Notes under the pieces: generated by a model
Databases searched by the model: none
Told to the model about the DNA's origin: nothing
What the model saw: the letters and a program-made list of their open reading frames with translations, nothing else
Part shown: piece by piece, positions 25,805 to 32,972 of the stretch
How the letters are laid out: every line of letters starts with the position of its first letter
Numbering within the stretch: position 1 is the first letter of the stretch
From: Dickeya lacustris
Lineage (GTDB): Bacteria > Pseudomonadota > Gammaproteobacteria > Enterobacterales > Enterobacteriaceae
Direction of reading: 5' to 3'
Length of the DNA: 64,000 nt
NCBI RefSeq assembly: GCF_029635795.1
Contig: NZ_CP114280.1
Coordinates: forward strand, 4,030,001 to 4,094,000
Program-made: the position numbers and the translations under genes

Positions 25805-26729
25805 GGCCGTGTCCCTTAACTTAACAACCGCTTCAAAAATAACCTGATCGCTCCCAGTTTTAGCATACTCAGGTAGTTTCTGGCGGTTTTTTCCGAGCGG
25901 GTGGCAATACGGCGATTTTCTTTGAGTATCGCAAAGCAACGCTCCACGACATTGCGTTTTTTTGTACAGGCGCGTGTCGAGGTGACGACGTCCGTCCCGA
26001 CTGGCCTTCTCATTCGATTTTAAACGGAATAACCGCTTTATATTCCTTTCATTTTCAAATGAATGCGAAGGTTTTTACCTGAATAACCCTTATCCGCCAG
26101 CACCGCTTTCGGACGTGATTTCAGGTGCCCGCCTTTTCGGATAATCCCGACCCGGTTGAGCAACGTTTCCGCGTATCGGCTTTCGTGGGCCTGTCCACCG
26201 CTCAGGCAAAAACTCAGCGGTAATCCTGTGCCATCTGTCGCCAGATGGATTTTGGTGCCAAAGCCGCCGCGAGAGCGACCCAGCCCATGGTCCTCGCATT
26301 CATCGGGATGTTTTTTTTCGCACCAGCGGCCGCTTTCAGGGCGCGAACGTTACTGCCATCCAGCGCGATAACATCCCAGTCAATCAGCGCTTTTTCATCC
26401 AGAATCTGGAGTAATTTATTGAAAATGCTGTTCATTATTCCGGCTTTAGACCACCGATTGAAGCGGTTGTAAATGGTTTTCCATTGACCATAACGCTCAG
26501 GTAAATCCCGCCACGGCGCGCCAGAGCAAAGCACCCAAAATATGCCATTCATGACATGTCTGTGCGCAAAGTAAGGACGCCCGCCTCGGGAAGAGCCTCT
26601 TTCAGGCGGCAGCATGGGAGAAATCAGCGCCCAAGCGTCATCGGGAAAATCATAACGAGCCAAATTAAAGCACTTCTTGTGATGAAATCATGTCCCTGAT
26701 TGTACAAAAAACAGTTACGGGACACACCC
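25805..26729 (-). mobile_element. IS5-family insertion sequence (degraded)
   Basis: About 925 bases. The ends form imperfect inverted repeats: left GGCCGTGTCCCTTAAC and right (reverse complement) GGGTGTGTCCCGTAAC, 13 of 16 identical. Both flanks carry TA (25803-25804 and 26730-26731), the short duplication expected for the IS427/IS1031 type of IS5 elements. The transposase reads on the minus strand in broken pieces. It has landed in the early operon of the prophage and split the fil-type gene. Confidence 0.88.
25816..26663 (-). pseudogene. IS5-family transposase, frameshifted
   Basis: N-terminal part 26663-26214 (MARYDFPDDAWALISPMLPP; GSGAPWRDLPERYGQW-like; first catalytic Asp in VIALDGSNVRA) changes frame at the T8 run 26311-26318. 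The middle is readable in another frame (LADKGYSGKNLRIHLK, second Asp), and the end (KKRNVVERCFAILKENRR, catalytic Glu) in a third. Besides the A-run shift, which in this IS group can be programmed, at least three single-base insertions near 25950-26040 break the frame. It is most likely dead. Confidence 0.88.
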
Positions 26730-26890
26730 TAGGTTCTGGCATGTAAGGTTTTTGGCTCCATGGGGCAAAATAGACCTGACTCACGGACGGCTTAACGCGC
26801 TGGCCGTTAGGCAGTTCCAGCCAGCCTTTGCCCTGATTAGGGATTATTGGTGGCTGAGAAATGAATACACGAGCTATGGAAATCATATTC

Positions 26891-27103
26891 TCACCTCGTA
26901 GTGTGAAGGTTATCGATATAACCGGTGGCTAATGCCATTGCATCAAATAAACCGTAAGACTGCCCCGCCTGACTAACACGATATCGGGTAGTCGGGTTTA
27001 ATGTTGTTCGCGGGCATTTAATAATTGAGAAGCCACGATATACGTTTGTGTGTTTACTTAATTGCGTAATGGCGTATTTGTGGCCTGATTTTTTATTCTC
27101 CAT
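26891..27103 (-). CDS. Small phage protein, unknown
   Basis: 70 residues, basic, with no hydrophobic segment; YAITQLSKHTNVYRGFSIIK and the C-terminal GLFDAMALATGYIDNL are visible. I do not know its function. It lies between the Cox-like gene (9 bases upstream) and the split fil-type gene (4 bases downstream), in the early operon. Confidence 0.65.
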   Translation of the reverse strand: MENKKSGHKYAITQLSKHTNVYRGFSIIKCPRTTLNPTTRYRVSQAGQSYGLFDAMALATGYIDNLHTTR

Positions 27104-27112
27104 GTAGCTCCT

Positions 27113-27325
27113 TTATATTTCACTGCTGGCGATGGCATCGCGCAGCATGGCAACGAGATTCACCTCTACTTTCTCGTTTGCTTTTTCTTTTGGCCGGATA
27201 ATGATTTTTCCGCTTTTTACCATGCCCCGACACGTTTCAAAGGGGATACCCGTTAATTCTGAGTATTTCTTGAGAGAAACATACGGCGTCGGGACATTGA
27301 TATTGATGGTTAGTCCTTTACTCAT
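27113..27325 (-). CDS. cox: Cox-like excisionase/regulator
   Basis: 70 residues (P2 Cox: 91). VSLKKYSELTGIPFETCRGM reads as a winged-helix/HTH like that in phage Cox/Apl regulators. In P2, Cox represses the lysogenic promoter and helps excision. Here it is the second gene of the early operon, five bases after a ribbon-helix-helix-like gene that itself is divergent from the repressor. Assignment rests on position and HTH, so is moderate. Confidence 0.7.
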   Translation of the reverse strand: MSKGLTININVPTPYVSLKKYSELTGIPFETCRGMVKSGKIIIRPKEKANEKVEVNLVAMLRDAIASSEI

Positions 27326-27330
27326 ATCGC

Positions 27331-27591
27331 CTATCCTTCAGCGCTAAACGACTCCAGCCCCCGGAGAAAAACCAGTCTCGCCATGCTGGAGAGGGAGCGG
27401 CTTTCTTTTTCAGCCAACGCGGCCAGCCTGGCGCGTTCATCATCAGATAAACGCATAGGCGTTGGGTTTTTTGATGCGATTCCGCGAGGCAAGCGTGAAC
27501 GCTGTTCTGTGATTACGCACATTAATTCAGCATTACCATTAGGCGTTCCAGTATTGACCGGCGCGCCCTGATCATGATTTTCTTGTGTCAT
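27331..27591 (-). CDS. Ribbon-helix-helix-like early regulator
   Basis: 86 residues. The N-terminal half is polar and disordered-looking; the C-terminal half (PTPMRLSDDERARLAALAEK, then SRSLSSMARLVFLRGLESF) has the strand-helix-helix pattern of MetJ/Arc-type DNA-binding proteins. As first gene opposite the repressor it probably takes part in the lysis-lysogeny switch. It has no clear P2 counterpart. Confidence 0.65.
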   Translation of the reverse strand: MTQENHDQGAPVNTGTPNGNAELMCVITEQRSRLPRGIASKNPTPMRLSDDERARLAALAEKESRSLSSMARLVFLRGLESFSAEG

Positions 27592-27668
27592 AATGGTATG
27601 TTGTGATCCACTATTGTTCTATGTAAATCATTATGGGATCAATAGATCTCTTTTGTCAAGGTGTGGAA
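27592..27668. promoter_or_regulatory. Switch region between repressor and early operon
   Basis: Contains TGATCC (27604-27609) and its inverse GGATCA (27636-27641), centres about 32 bases apart, and the related CATAATGG (27589-27596) and CATTATGG (27629-27636). These look like operators for the repressor and/or the early regulators. AT-rich words such as TATTGT and TATGTAAAT may be promoter elements. The pattern is visible; binding is inferred. Confidence 0.55.
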
Positions 27669-28064
27669 GTGACCTTTAGATCTCAATGTGCCGAAAGATT
27701 GAAGTCCGAGCGAAAGCGATTGTCCTTAAATCAGGCCGATGTCGCTGAGTTGTGTGGAGTATCAAGAGAAACATGGGGCAAATACGAGAGAGGCTCCATG
27801 GTGCCCGGGGGAGATGTTTTATTCTCTTTTTCTATGGCAGGAGCGAATATTCAATTTGTTCTAACCGGTGAGGAGTCGGGCGGTTTTGCTCTTTCTCGAG
27901 ATGAAATTGAATTGGTCAAAAGCTTTAGAGCTGCCCCTTTGGCAGTAAAAGCTGCTGCACTTGGCGCATTGGCTGCGGGCAGTTCTGCATCAACAAGCTC
28001 GATAAACGTAACCGGTAGCGGCCAGCGTGTTGCTGGTAGGGATTATTACGAAGGTAAGAAATAA
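27669..28064 (+). CDS. Phage repressor (XRE HTH) with VAGRDYYE tail
   Basis: 131 residues if it starts at GTG 27669, which has AAGG seven bases upstream; an ATG at 27633 lies inside the presumed operator and adds 12 residues. The HTH (LSLNQADVAELCGVSRETWG) spans about residues 20-45. There is no LexA-type peptidase domain, so it is a short non-SOS-type repressor like P2 C (99 residues). The last residues, GSGQRVAGRDYYEGKK, are repeated near the N-terminus of the protein at 28304. It should keep the lysogen silent and heads the lysogeny strand. Confidence 0.82.
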   Translation: MTFRSQCAERLKSERKRLSLNQADVAELCGVSRETWGKYERGSMVPGGDVLFSFSMAGANIQFVLTGEESGGFALSRDEIELVKSFRAAPLAVKAAALGALAAGSSASTSSINVTGSGQRVAGRDYYEGKK

Positions 28065-28091
28065 ATTTCGATATAAGAAAAGGATATTTTT

Positions 28092-28277
28092 ATGAAAAAG
28101 AGTCACACAGCATTCCTGTCACTCGCCATTGCTTTAAGCATCCTGTCTTCATCGGTATACGCAAGAAATACACCATGCTCTAAGTCAAAGGGAGGTATTT
28201 CACATTGCACGCCCGATGGTCGGTTTGTTTGTAATGATGGATCAGTCAGCCAATCAAAAAAAATCTGTAGCAAGTGA
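28092..28277 (+). CDS. Small secreted cysteine-containing protein
   Basis: 61 residues. A clear signal peptide ([20 protein letters not shown] with cleavage likely after VYA) leaves a mature peptide of about 37 residues with four Cys ([36 protein letters not shown] in outline). Two disulfides in the periplasm are likely. Similar peptides are known from enterobacterial mobile elements without assigned function. A GGAT-type ribosome site precedes it. It is 27 bases after the repressor, so is probably expressed in the lysogen. Confidence 0.72.
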   Translation: MKKSHTAFLSLAIALSILSSSVYARNTPCSKSKGGISHCTPDGRFVCNDGSVSQSKKICSK

Positions 28278-28303
28278 TATGACCGTGATAAGGGACATAA
28301 TCG

Positions 28304-28915
28304 ATGAATGCAGAAGCTCAAGGTGACAGTAATCGGGTAGCCGGGCGTGACTTTTACGAAAGCAGCATCACAGTCGATCAGCTCAATATTGCCATTCCGG
28401 CGGCCAATGAAGAAAAACGCCCACTGGTTCCCGCGCAGCGTAAGCAGTTAAACCAACTGGTAAAAGAAATTACTGACGGCGGCTATGAAGAGGGGTTTTC
28501 AGTGTGGCAGCGCGTCCATGCTGAGATTGGCGTCAAAAGCATTGAGGATATGACGGTCAACCAGTATCAAACGGCGGTCAGTTATCTTCAGGCATTGCGC
28601 GACAGATACCGGGAAAAGGATGCCAGTAATGCACTGGTTCATCTGCTGTTGAAGAATACCCAGCAGGTAGATCAGCGGCAGCAATTAATTCATTACTGCC
28701 ATATTCATTTCGGTACTGGACGATTAACTGAGCTGACCCGATCGCAGCTCCAGCAGGCGCTTTCATGGTTGGATGACCGCCAGTGTTCGACCGTTCCTGA
28801 ACAAACTGCGCCTAATGCTCGCCAGAGCTGGCAAGAGGTGCTTAAAGCAGAACCATTGGTTTTCAGTGTAGTGTTTACTGCTGGAATAATTATGGGCGCT
28901 ATTTTTTTTCGTTAG
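28304..28915 (+). CDS. C-terminally anchored membrane protein with VAGRDFYE motif
   Basis: 203 residues. The start, GDSNRVAGRDFYE, repeats the tail motif of the repressor two genes upstream. The middle contains GFSVWQRVHAEIGVKSIEDM, resembling C-terminal domains of phage antirepressors (from memory, low certainty). The last ~20 residues (PLVFSVVFTAGIIMGAIFF) form one membrane helix, so the protein is tail-anchored with its bulk in the cytoplasm. Placement in the lysogeny transcript suggests exclusion, sensing or defence. Confidence 0.75.
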   Translation: MNAEAQGDSNRVAGRDFYESSITVDQLNIAIPAANEEKRPLVPAQRKQLNQLVKEITDGGYEEGFSVWQRVHAEIGVKSIEDMTVNQYQTAVSYLQALRDRYREKDASNALVHLLLKNTQQVDQRQQLIHYCHIHFGTGRLTELTRSQLQQALSWLDDRQCSTVPEQTAPNARQSWQEVLKAEPLVFSVVFTAGIIMGAIFFR

Positions 28916-28994
28916 ACGTATCGATAAGTAACATAAAAAATATCTCAACTCTAAAGATAGATAAATCAAATAGCTATTTATAGAAGGGCTTTTT
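28916..28994. other. AT-rich gap before BRCT cargo genes
   Basis: 79 bases, very AT-rich, ending in GAAGGGC-type ribosome site before ATG 28995. The sharp fall in GC marks the start of the cargo that differs from the rest of the prophage. A separate promoter could lie here. Confidence 0.4.
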
Positions 28995-30173
28995 ATGACA
29001 TTTGAAGAATGGATTTCAAAAAACGAGAAAGAAATATTCTTTACTTATACCAATGCTAATAATGAGGTATCTAATAATTACGTTGTCGATGCAGTATATA
29101 AAGATAATTATCTTCAAGGGTATTGCATAAACAAGAAAGGTTTTAGAACCTTCAAACTTGAAAGAATACTGGATGTCTACTCTTCAAATGAAGAAATGGT
29201 TTCTGCCGCTAGTCCTTTAACTATTGTAGATCTCAAGATTGAAAATCGACGTGTGAAAGATACTCCCCGTGGTTTGGAGATTTGTTTTACTGGTTTTGAT
29301 AAAGACATAAAGGATGAGCTAGAATCACTCGCTGAAAAAAAAGGACTGTTAGTCAGAAAAGGTATTACAGCAAAATTATATTTCCTGTGTTGTGGCCCTA
29401 ATGCCGGATGGAAGAAAATAAAACAGGCAAATGAAAAAAACTGTTTCATCCTTTCCAAAGATCAATTTTTTTCATTTGTTGATACAGGTGAGATTCCAAT
29501 AGAACCGACAGAAGTTTATGACTCTGACGAAAAGGATATACATGAAAAAATAGAAATATTGCACAATGAAATAACTTCAACATTTCGTACTATCAGAGAG
29601 CCGCGCAGGAGCACAGCCCTTATTGCACGTTTTGTTGATGGTTATGCTATTGGTTGGCGCTTTGCAATAAGAGAATCTCACCGTAATGCACTAGATATAA
29701 AATTAACTAAATTTGTTTTTAATAAGCATCAATATGAGGATTGGACGCAAGGTAGCTCTTTTTCTTTCGGTAGAGGTGATGTCTTTTATAGTGATAAATT
29801 GGGTTATAGTGAGTGGAGTGAGTTTTTAAAAATACCTGACGCGGTTGTACTACAAGTCAAATATGAGTGTTTTTCTGGTTATGATCCAGTTGCAACTATT
29901 GATGGTTTTTTCTCAGGGGACTTCATTCCAGATAACCAGCTAACGCCTAAAAAACTAACCAATCTACCAATTATGATAAGAAGTGAAAGTTATGACCCTG
30001 GGAAAATAACACTGGATATATTTAAGCCTAGTCTTGATAGAAGTAACCTTGACTTGTTTGATACGATAAAAATAACTCAGGACGAACTTATCTCATTACT
30101 TCAGTCAGGCTACTACTGGAAGAAGGATGAAGGACAAAAACCAGTGCGTATAAATTTATTTGGTGATAATTAG
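28995..30173 (+). CDS. WYL-like/BRCT-domain cargo protein
   Basis: 392 residues, markedly AT-rich. About residues 13-62 (FFTYTNANNEVSNNYVVDAV; KGFRTFKLERI) look like a minimal WYL-type SH3-like ligand domain. About residues 90-170 form a BRCT domain (GLEICFTGFDKDIKDELESL; GWKKIKQANEKNCFILSKDQ). The C-terminal ~220 residues are unknown; IAIGWRFAIRESHRNALDIK-like text and many aromatics suggest an alpha/beta domain. No HTH or nuclease motif is visible. Lies next to a second BRCT protein. Possible role: detecting DNA ends or nicks in phage exclusion. Confidence 0.7.
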   Translation: MTFEEWISKNEKEIFFTYTNANNEVSNNYVVDAVYKDNYLQGYCINKKGFRTFKLERILDVYSSNEEMVSAASPLTIVDLKIENRRVKDTPRGLEICFTGFDKDIKDELESLAEKKGLLVRKGITAKLYFLCCGPNAGWKKIKQANEKNCFILSKDQFFSFVDTGEIPIEPTEVYDSDEKDIHEKIEILHNEITSTFRTIREPRRSTALIARFVDGYAIGWRFAIRESHRNALDIKLTKFVFNKHQYEDWTQGSSFSFGRGDVFYSDKLGYSEWSEFLKIPDAVVLQVKYECFSGYDPVATIDGFFSGDFIPDNQLTPKKLTNLPIMIRSESYDPGKITLDIFKPSLDRSNLDLFDTIKITQDELISLLQSGYYWKKDEGQKPVRINLFGDN

Positions 30174-30265
30174 AAATATTTGTCAATGTTGTTTTTAGTA
30201 AATGATTTCCCGGTTGGAAATGTAGTTATAAGTTGACTTTGAAATTATCACCAAAGGAAAATATC
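30174..30265. other. Gap between the two BRCT genes
   Basis: 92 bases, AT-rich. An open frame continues upstream of ATG 30266 to 30233, but AAAGGA lies at the right distance before 30266, which is chosen as the start. No terminator is seen, so the two genes are probably co-transcribed. Confidence 0.5.
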
Positions 30266-31150
30266 ATGGCAGATGAAAAACTAGATTTTTTTAACTATAA
30301 AAGGAATAAAGATAAATTACTTATTAACCTTATCAATATCATTGAGGGCATAAACTGTGATGGTCATATAGATGAGAAAGAAGTTTTGTTTCTTGATACA
30401 TGGATAAAAGATGCTGATTTAATCAGTAAAAACTATTGTGTGCGGATGATTTCAAATAGACTTTCCGATATATTGTCTGATGGCGTTATTGAGCCGTATG
30501 AATTGAATTATTTGAAAGCTGATTTAATCAAGGTGCAAAAAGAGCTGTCTGATTTACCTGAGCTTGATTTGTACTCTGATGAAGCGGACAAGCATTTATT
30601 GGAAGGCCTATGTAAAGGAATGATGGCGAATCATGAACTTAATGATTCAGAAATAAGATACTTAAATTGGTGGCTATCATCTAATGCTTCGCTCAAAGTT
30701 AATTACCCTGGAAAAGAGTTATACGCATTGGTTAACCGGATTCTTGCCGATGGGATCATTACATCAGAAGAACGTGATGAATTGAAAAAAGCGTTAATCG
30801 CTTTTACCGGAAGTGATGTCTATTCCGGTGTAGTGGATGGGCTGGCAACTCGCTTACCAGTGGATGATATAGAGAGCTTAGTTCTTTCCAATGCAACAGT
30901 TTGTCTGACAGGTGAATTCCTTTATGGAAAAAGATCAGTGTGTAAAAAACTGATTGAAGACGCAGGCGGGAAGGTGATTGATAATATAACAGCAAAACTT
31001 GATTTTCTTATTATTGGTACATTGAGTTGTAAACATTGGAGATATCAGGCTCACGGTCGGAAAATCGAAAAAGCAATAGACTACCGGGATAATCGTGGCA
31101 TTCCACTGAAAATAATCAGTGAAGAACAATGGCAGAGCTTTACTGGATAA
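30266..31150 (+). CDS. TerB-like/BRCT-domain cargo protein
   Basis: 294 residues. The N-terminal ~200 residues hold TerB-type helical repeats with acidic metal-site-like motifs: INCDGHIDEKEVLF, LSDGVIEPYELNYL and ILADGIITSEERDEL. The C-terminal ~80 residues are a DNA-ligase-type BRCT domain (TVCLTGEFLYGKRSVCKKLI; LDFLIIGTLSC; IPLKIISEEQWQSF). It ends six bases before the integrase gene. TerB domains occur in stress and phage-defence gene sets; with the neighbouring BRCT gene it may form a two-protein sensor, but this is inference. Confidence 0.75.
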   Translation: MADEKLDFFNYKRNKDKLLINLINIIEGINCDGHIDEKEVLFLDTWIKDADLISKNYCVRMISNRLSDILSDGVIEPYELNYLKADLIKVQKELSDLPELDLYSDEADKHLLEGLCKGMMANHELNDSEIRYLNWWLSSNASLKVNYPGKELYALVNRILADGIITSEERDELKKALIAFTGSDVYSGVVDGLATRLPVDDIESLVLSNATVCLTGEFLYGKRSVCKKLIEDAGGKVIDNITAKLDFLIIGTLSCKHWRYQAHGRKIEKAIDYRDNRGIPLKIISEEQWQSFTG

Positions 31151-31156
31151 TATTAC

Positions 31157-32164
31157 ATGGCTGTAAGCAAACTTCCATCCGGCAAATGGCTTTGCCAATG
31201 CTTCCCCTATGGGCGTGATGGTCAGCGCGTTCGTAAACAATTTGCTACCAGGGGTGAGGCTCTAGCGTATGAGCGCCGCCTGATGGCGGAGAAAAAAGGG
31301 ATATCGACCGAAACCAACAGTACAACGCTGCAAGACCTGATCCAGCGCTGGTATGACATGCACGGCCAGACGCTGGAGTCAGGTGAAGACCGCTACGCTA
31401 AACTGATGGCAATCTGTGTTCGGCTGGGTAATCCCTTTGCGGTAGACGTTGATAAAAATATGTTCGCTGTTTACCGCGAACGCCGGTTAAAAGGTGAATG
31501 GAACCCAAAAGGGAAGACGGCCATCAAAGAGGCCACAGTTAACCGCGAATATTCCTACCTGCGGGCGGTGTTCTCTGAGCTGAAGCGCATGGGGGAGTGG
31601 GAAAAAGAAAACCCACTGGACGGCATACGCCAGTTTAAGGAAGGCGATCAGGAACTGGCTTTCCTGTACCCGGATGAAATTAAGCGCCTGCTTGCTGCCT
31701 GCGATGAATCAGAGAATAAAGATCTCGGTATCATCGTTCGCTTGTGCCTGGCGACAGGGGCGAGGTGGGGTGAGGCCCAGACCCTGAAACAATCGCAAAT
31801 CCTTCCCGGCAGGATCACATTCGTCAAAACCAAAGGGAAGAAAAACCGAACCATTCCTATTTCTGAAAGAATGCACGCCTTGTTGCCCAAGCGGCGCGGC
31901 CAACTCTTCAAACCAGCGTATGAGGCATTTAAGCACGCCTTAAAGAAAGCGCACATTGAATTACCAGAAGGGCAGTTGACCCACGTTCTCAGACACAGCT
32001 TTGCCAGCCACTTCATGATGCGTGGCGGCAATATTCTGGTGTTGCAGCAGATACTTGGTCATAGCTCTATCACTATGACCATGCGGTATGCACATTTCGC
32101 GCCGGATCATCTGGATGCGGCTGTGACCCTGAACCCGTTTGATTCGTTAACTACAGATGAATAA
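31157..32164 (+). CDS. int: P2-type tyrosine integrase
   Basis: 335 residues (P2 Int: 337). It recombines phage and bacterial attachment sites. An arm-binding N-terminus (AVSKLPSGKWLCQCFPYGRDG) and SAM-like core-binding domain precede the catalytic domain with Arg in ATGARWGEAQTL, the HxxR box THVLRHSFASHF and the nucleophile Tyr in TMRYAHFAPD. It is transcribed towards the attachment site 127 bases away and is last in the repressor strand, as in P2, where C and int share a transcript. Confidence 0.96.
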   Translation: MAVSKLPSGKWLCQCFPYGRDGQRVRKQFATRGEALAYERRLMAEKKGISTETNSTTLQDLIQRWYDMHGQTLESGEDRYAKLMAICVRLGNPFAVDVDKNMFAVYRERRLKGEWNPKGKTAIKEATVNREYSYLRAVFSELKRMGEWEKENPLDGIRQFKEGDQELAFLYPDEIKRLLAACDESENKDLGIIVRLCLATGARWGEAQTLKQSQILPGRITFVKTKGKKNRTIPISERMHALLPKRRGQLFKPAYEAFKHALKKAHIELPEGQLTHVLRHSFASHFMMRGGNILVLQQILGHSSITMTMRYAHFAPDHLDAAVTLNPFDSLTTDE

Positions 32165-32173
32165 TCATGGGGC

Positions 32174-32198
32174 GCTGCCACGTTAAATCGATGGCAGC
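32174..32198 (+). terminator. Hairpin after integrase
   Basis: GCTGCCA (32174-32180) pairs with TGGCAGC (32192-32198) with an 11-base loop, followed by AGATTT. It can end the lysogeny transcript before the attachment site. Confidence 0.5.
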
Positions 32199-32290
32199 AG
32201 ATTTCCGCATTAGCTCGCATTAACCTGAATTGAATACTGCTAATGTATTGAATTAACGTAACTCTATGATATAAAAGGCGGGCACTAACT

Positions 32291-32346
32291 TTTTAAAATC
32301 CCTCGGCGTACGCGCTGTGCGGGTTCAAGTCCCGCTCTGGGCACCA
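32291..32346 (+). tRNA. 3' part of tRNA-Leu(UAA): prophage attachment site
   Basis: The sequence from TTTTAAAATCCCTCGGCG to the CCA end corresponds to the anticodon-loop-to-3'-end part of enterobacterial tRNA-Leu with anticodon UAA (leuZ type): 3' anticodon stem ATCCC, variable arm, T loop GGTTCAAGTCC, acceptor TCTGGGC and ACCA. The 5' half is missing to the left, where phage DNA begins. This is the att duplication left by integration into the tRNA 3' end; the complete tRNA gene should lie at the other end of the prophage, outside the window. Confidence 0.9.
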
Positions 32347-32390
32347 TGCAATAAATGACTGATAAAAATAGAAATAAATAAAAACTCTTC

Positions 32391-32413
32391 ACCGCCTCAA
32401 GGCGGTTTTTTTA
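32391..32413 (+). terminator. Terminator after tRNA-Leu fragment
   Basis: ACCGCC TCAA GGCGGT followed by a T run: a compact intrinsic terminator, probably that of the original tRNA transcript. It now lies on the chromosome side of the attachment site. Confidence 0.85.
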
Positions 32414-32564
32414 TGCCTGTAATTTGGCAAGTGGCGACAAAATGGCGGCAGCACCCGTCGTTTTTCAGGTACAAAAAAGGCGGCCTTTAATCAGCCGCCA
32501 TTGTTAACCGTGGTTGAGTAATTGCATTGGCATATCGTTTTCTGGACAGGATTGTGGCGAACGA

Positions 32565-32972
32565 TCACCGGTTTTTTAATGTTCGACTTCCCCTTGAGAT
32601 CAAGACATCCAGTAGCGTTGAGCCGACGTCATGAACCCGCGTGTCATTGAGCCATTGAAGCCCCTTTTTTTGTTCCGCCTGGCGTAATAGAAATAACGCC
32701 GTCAAGCGAGCTGAAATCGGGATCTTCAACCGAGAGGGGCTGTCACTGGCGGTATTCACAACAAAATTATGATTGCCCTGTGCCTGGTAAACAGAAAACG
32801 AGGCGCTCATCGGTTTATCGCTCTGATGCGCATCACCGAACAGTCGAGACATCATCAGCCCCGTGCTACTGAACGTTGTTTGTGGGGCGGTTGACGACGG
32901 CGTTTGCTGAGAACCCGTTTGTGACAGCGCATTTTGGTCGGCTTTCTGCGGGCTGTCAGCGCGAATTTCCAT
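32565..32972 (-). CDS. Uncharacterised host protein, Ser/Gln-rich N-terminus
   Basis: 135 residues from ATG 32972 with an AGGG-type ribosome site; the frame is open 16 codons upstream. The first ~60 residues are polar and low-complexity (Gln, Ser, Thr), the rest more compact (LPRLKIPISARLTALFLLRQ-like, then LLDVLISRGSRTLKNR). No signal peptide or membrane segment. I do not recognise it. The disordered polar N-terminus is reminiscent of secreted effectors but that is weak. It lies between the tRNA site and modE. Confidence 0.6.
   Translation of the reverse strand: MEIRADSPQKADQNALSQTGSQQTPSSTAPQTTFSSTGLMMSRLFGDAHQSDKPMSASFSVYQAQGNHNFVVNTASDSPSRLKIPISARLTALFLLRQAEQKKGLQWLNDTRVHDVGSTLLDVLISRGSRTLKNR

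Larger units (their letters stand above)
25759..26886 (-). pseudogene. fil: Fil-type phage protein gene split by an IS
   Basis: The N-terminal part (26886-26730) encodes MISIARVFISQPP and on to YMPEP; the frame then runs into IS DNA. Removing 25805-26729 and one copy of the TA duplication rejoins it exactly to KKRRWFSRLMGIAA and a TAG at 25759-25761, giving a 66-residue protein. From memory it matches the Fil (phage filamentation) family of 186/P2-type phages, whose product blocks host cell division. The rebuilt stop lies four bases before the next gene, which supports the reconstruction. The gene is inactive unless the truncated form has a role. Confidence 0.85.
1..32346. mobile_element. P2-type prophage (right part, left end outside window)
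   Basis: A near-complete set of P2-family morphogenesis genes (FI, FII, E/E', T, U, H, I, J, W, V, S, R, X, L, M, N, O, P, Q), a P2-type replication gene A, a Cox-like protein, a repressor and a tyrosine integrase run without host genes up to a tRNA-Leu 3' end at 32291-32346. The window starts inside FI, so attL, the full tRNA gene and probably D and ogr lie to the left. Compared with P2, the FI-U block faces the opposite way, lysA and B are not seen, and several AT-rich cargo genes are added. All capsid, portal, terminase, baseplate and lysis genes visible here are open; only a small early gene is broken by an IS. Confidence 0.95.

Noticed and set aside
31648..32031. Minus-strand frame inside the integrase gene
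   Set aside because: Antisense to conserved catalytic-domain codons.
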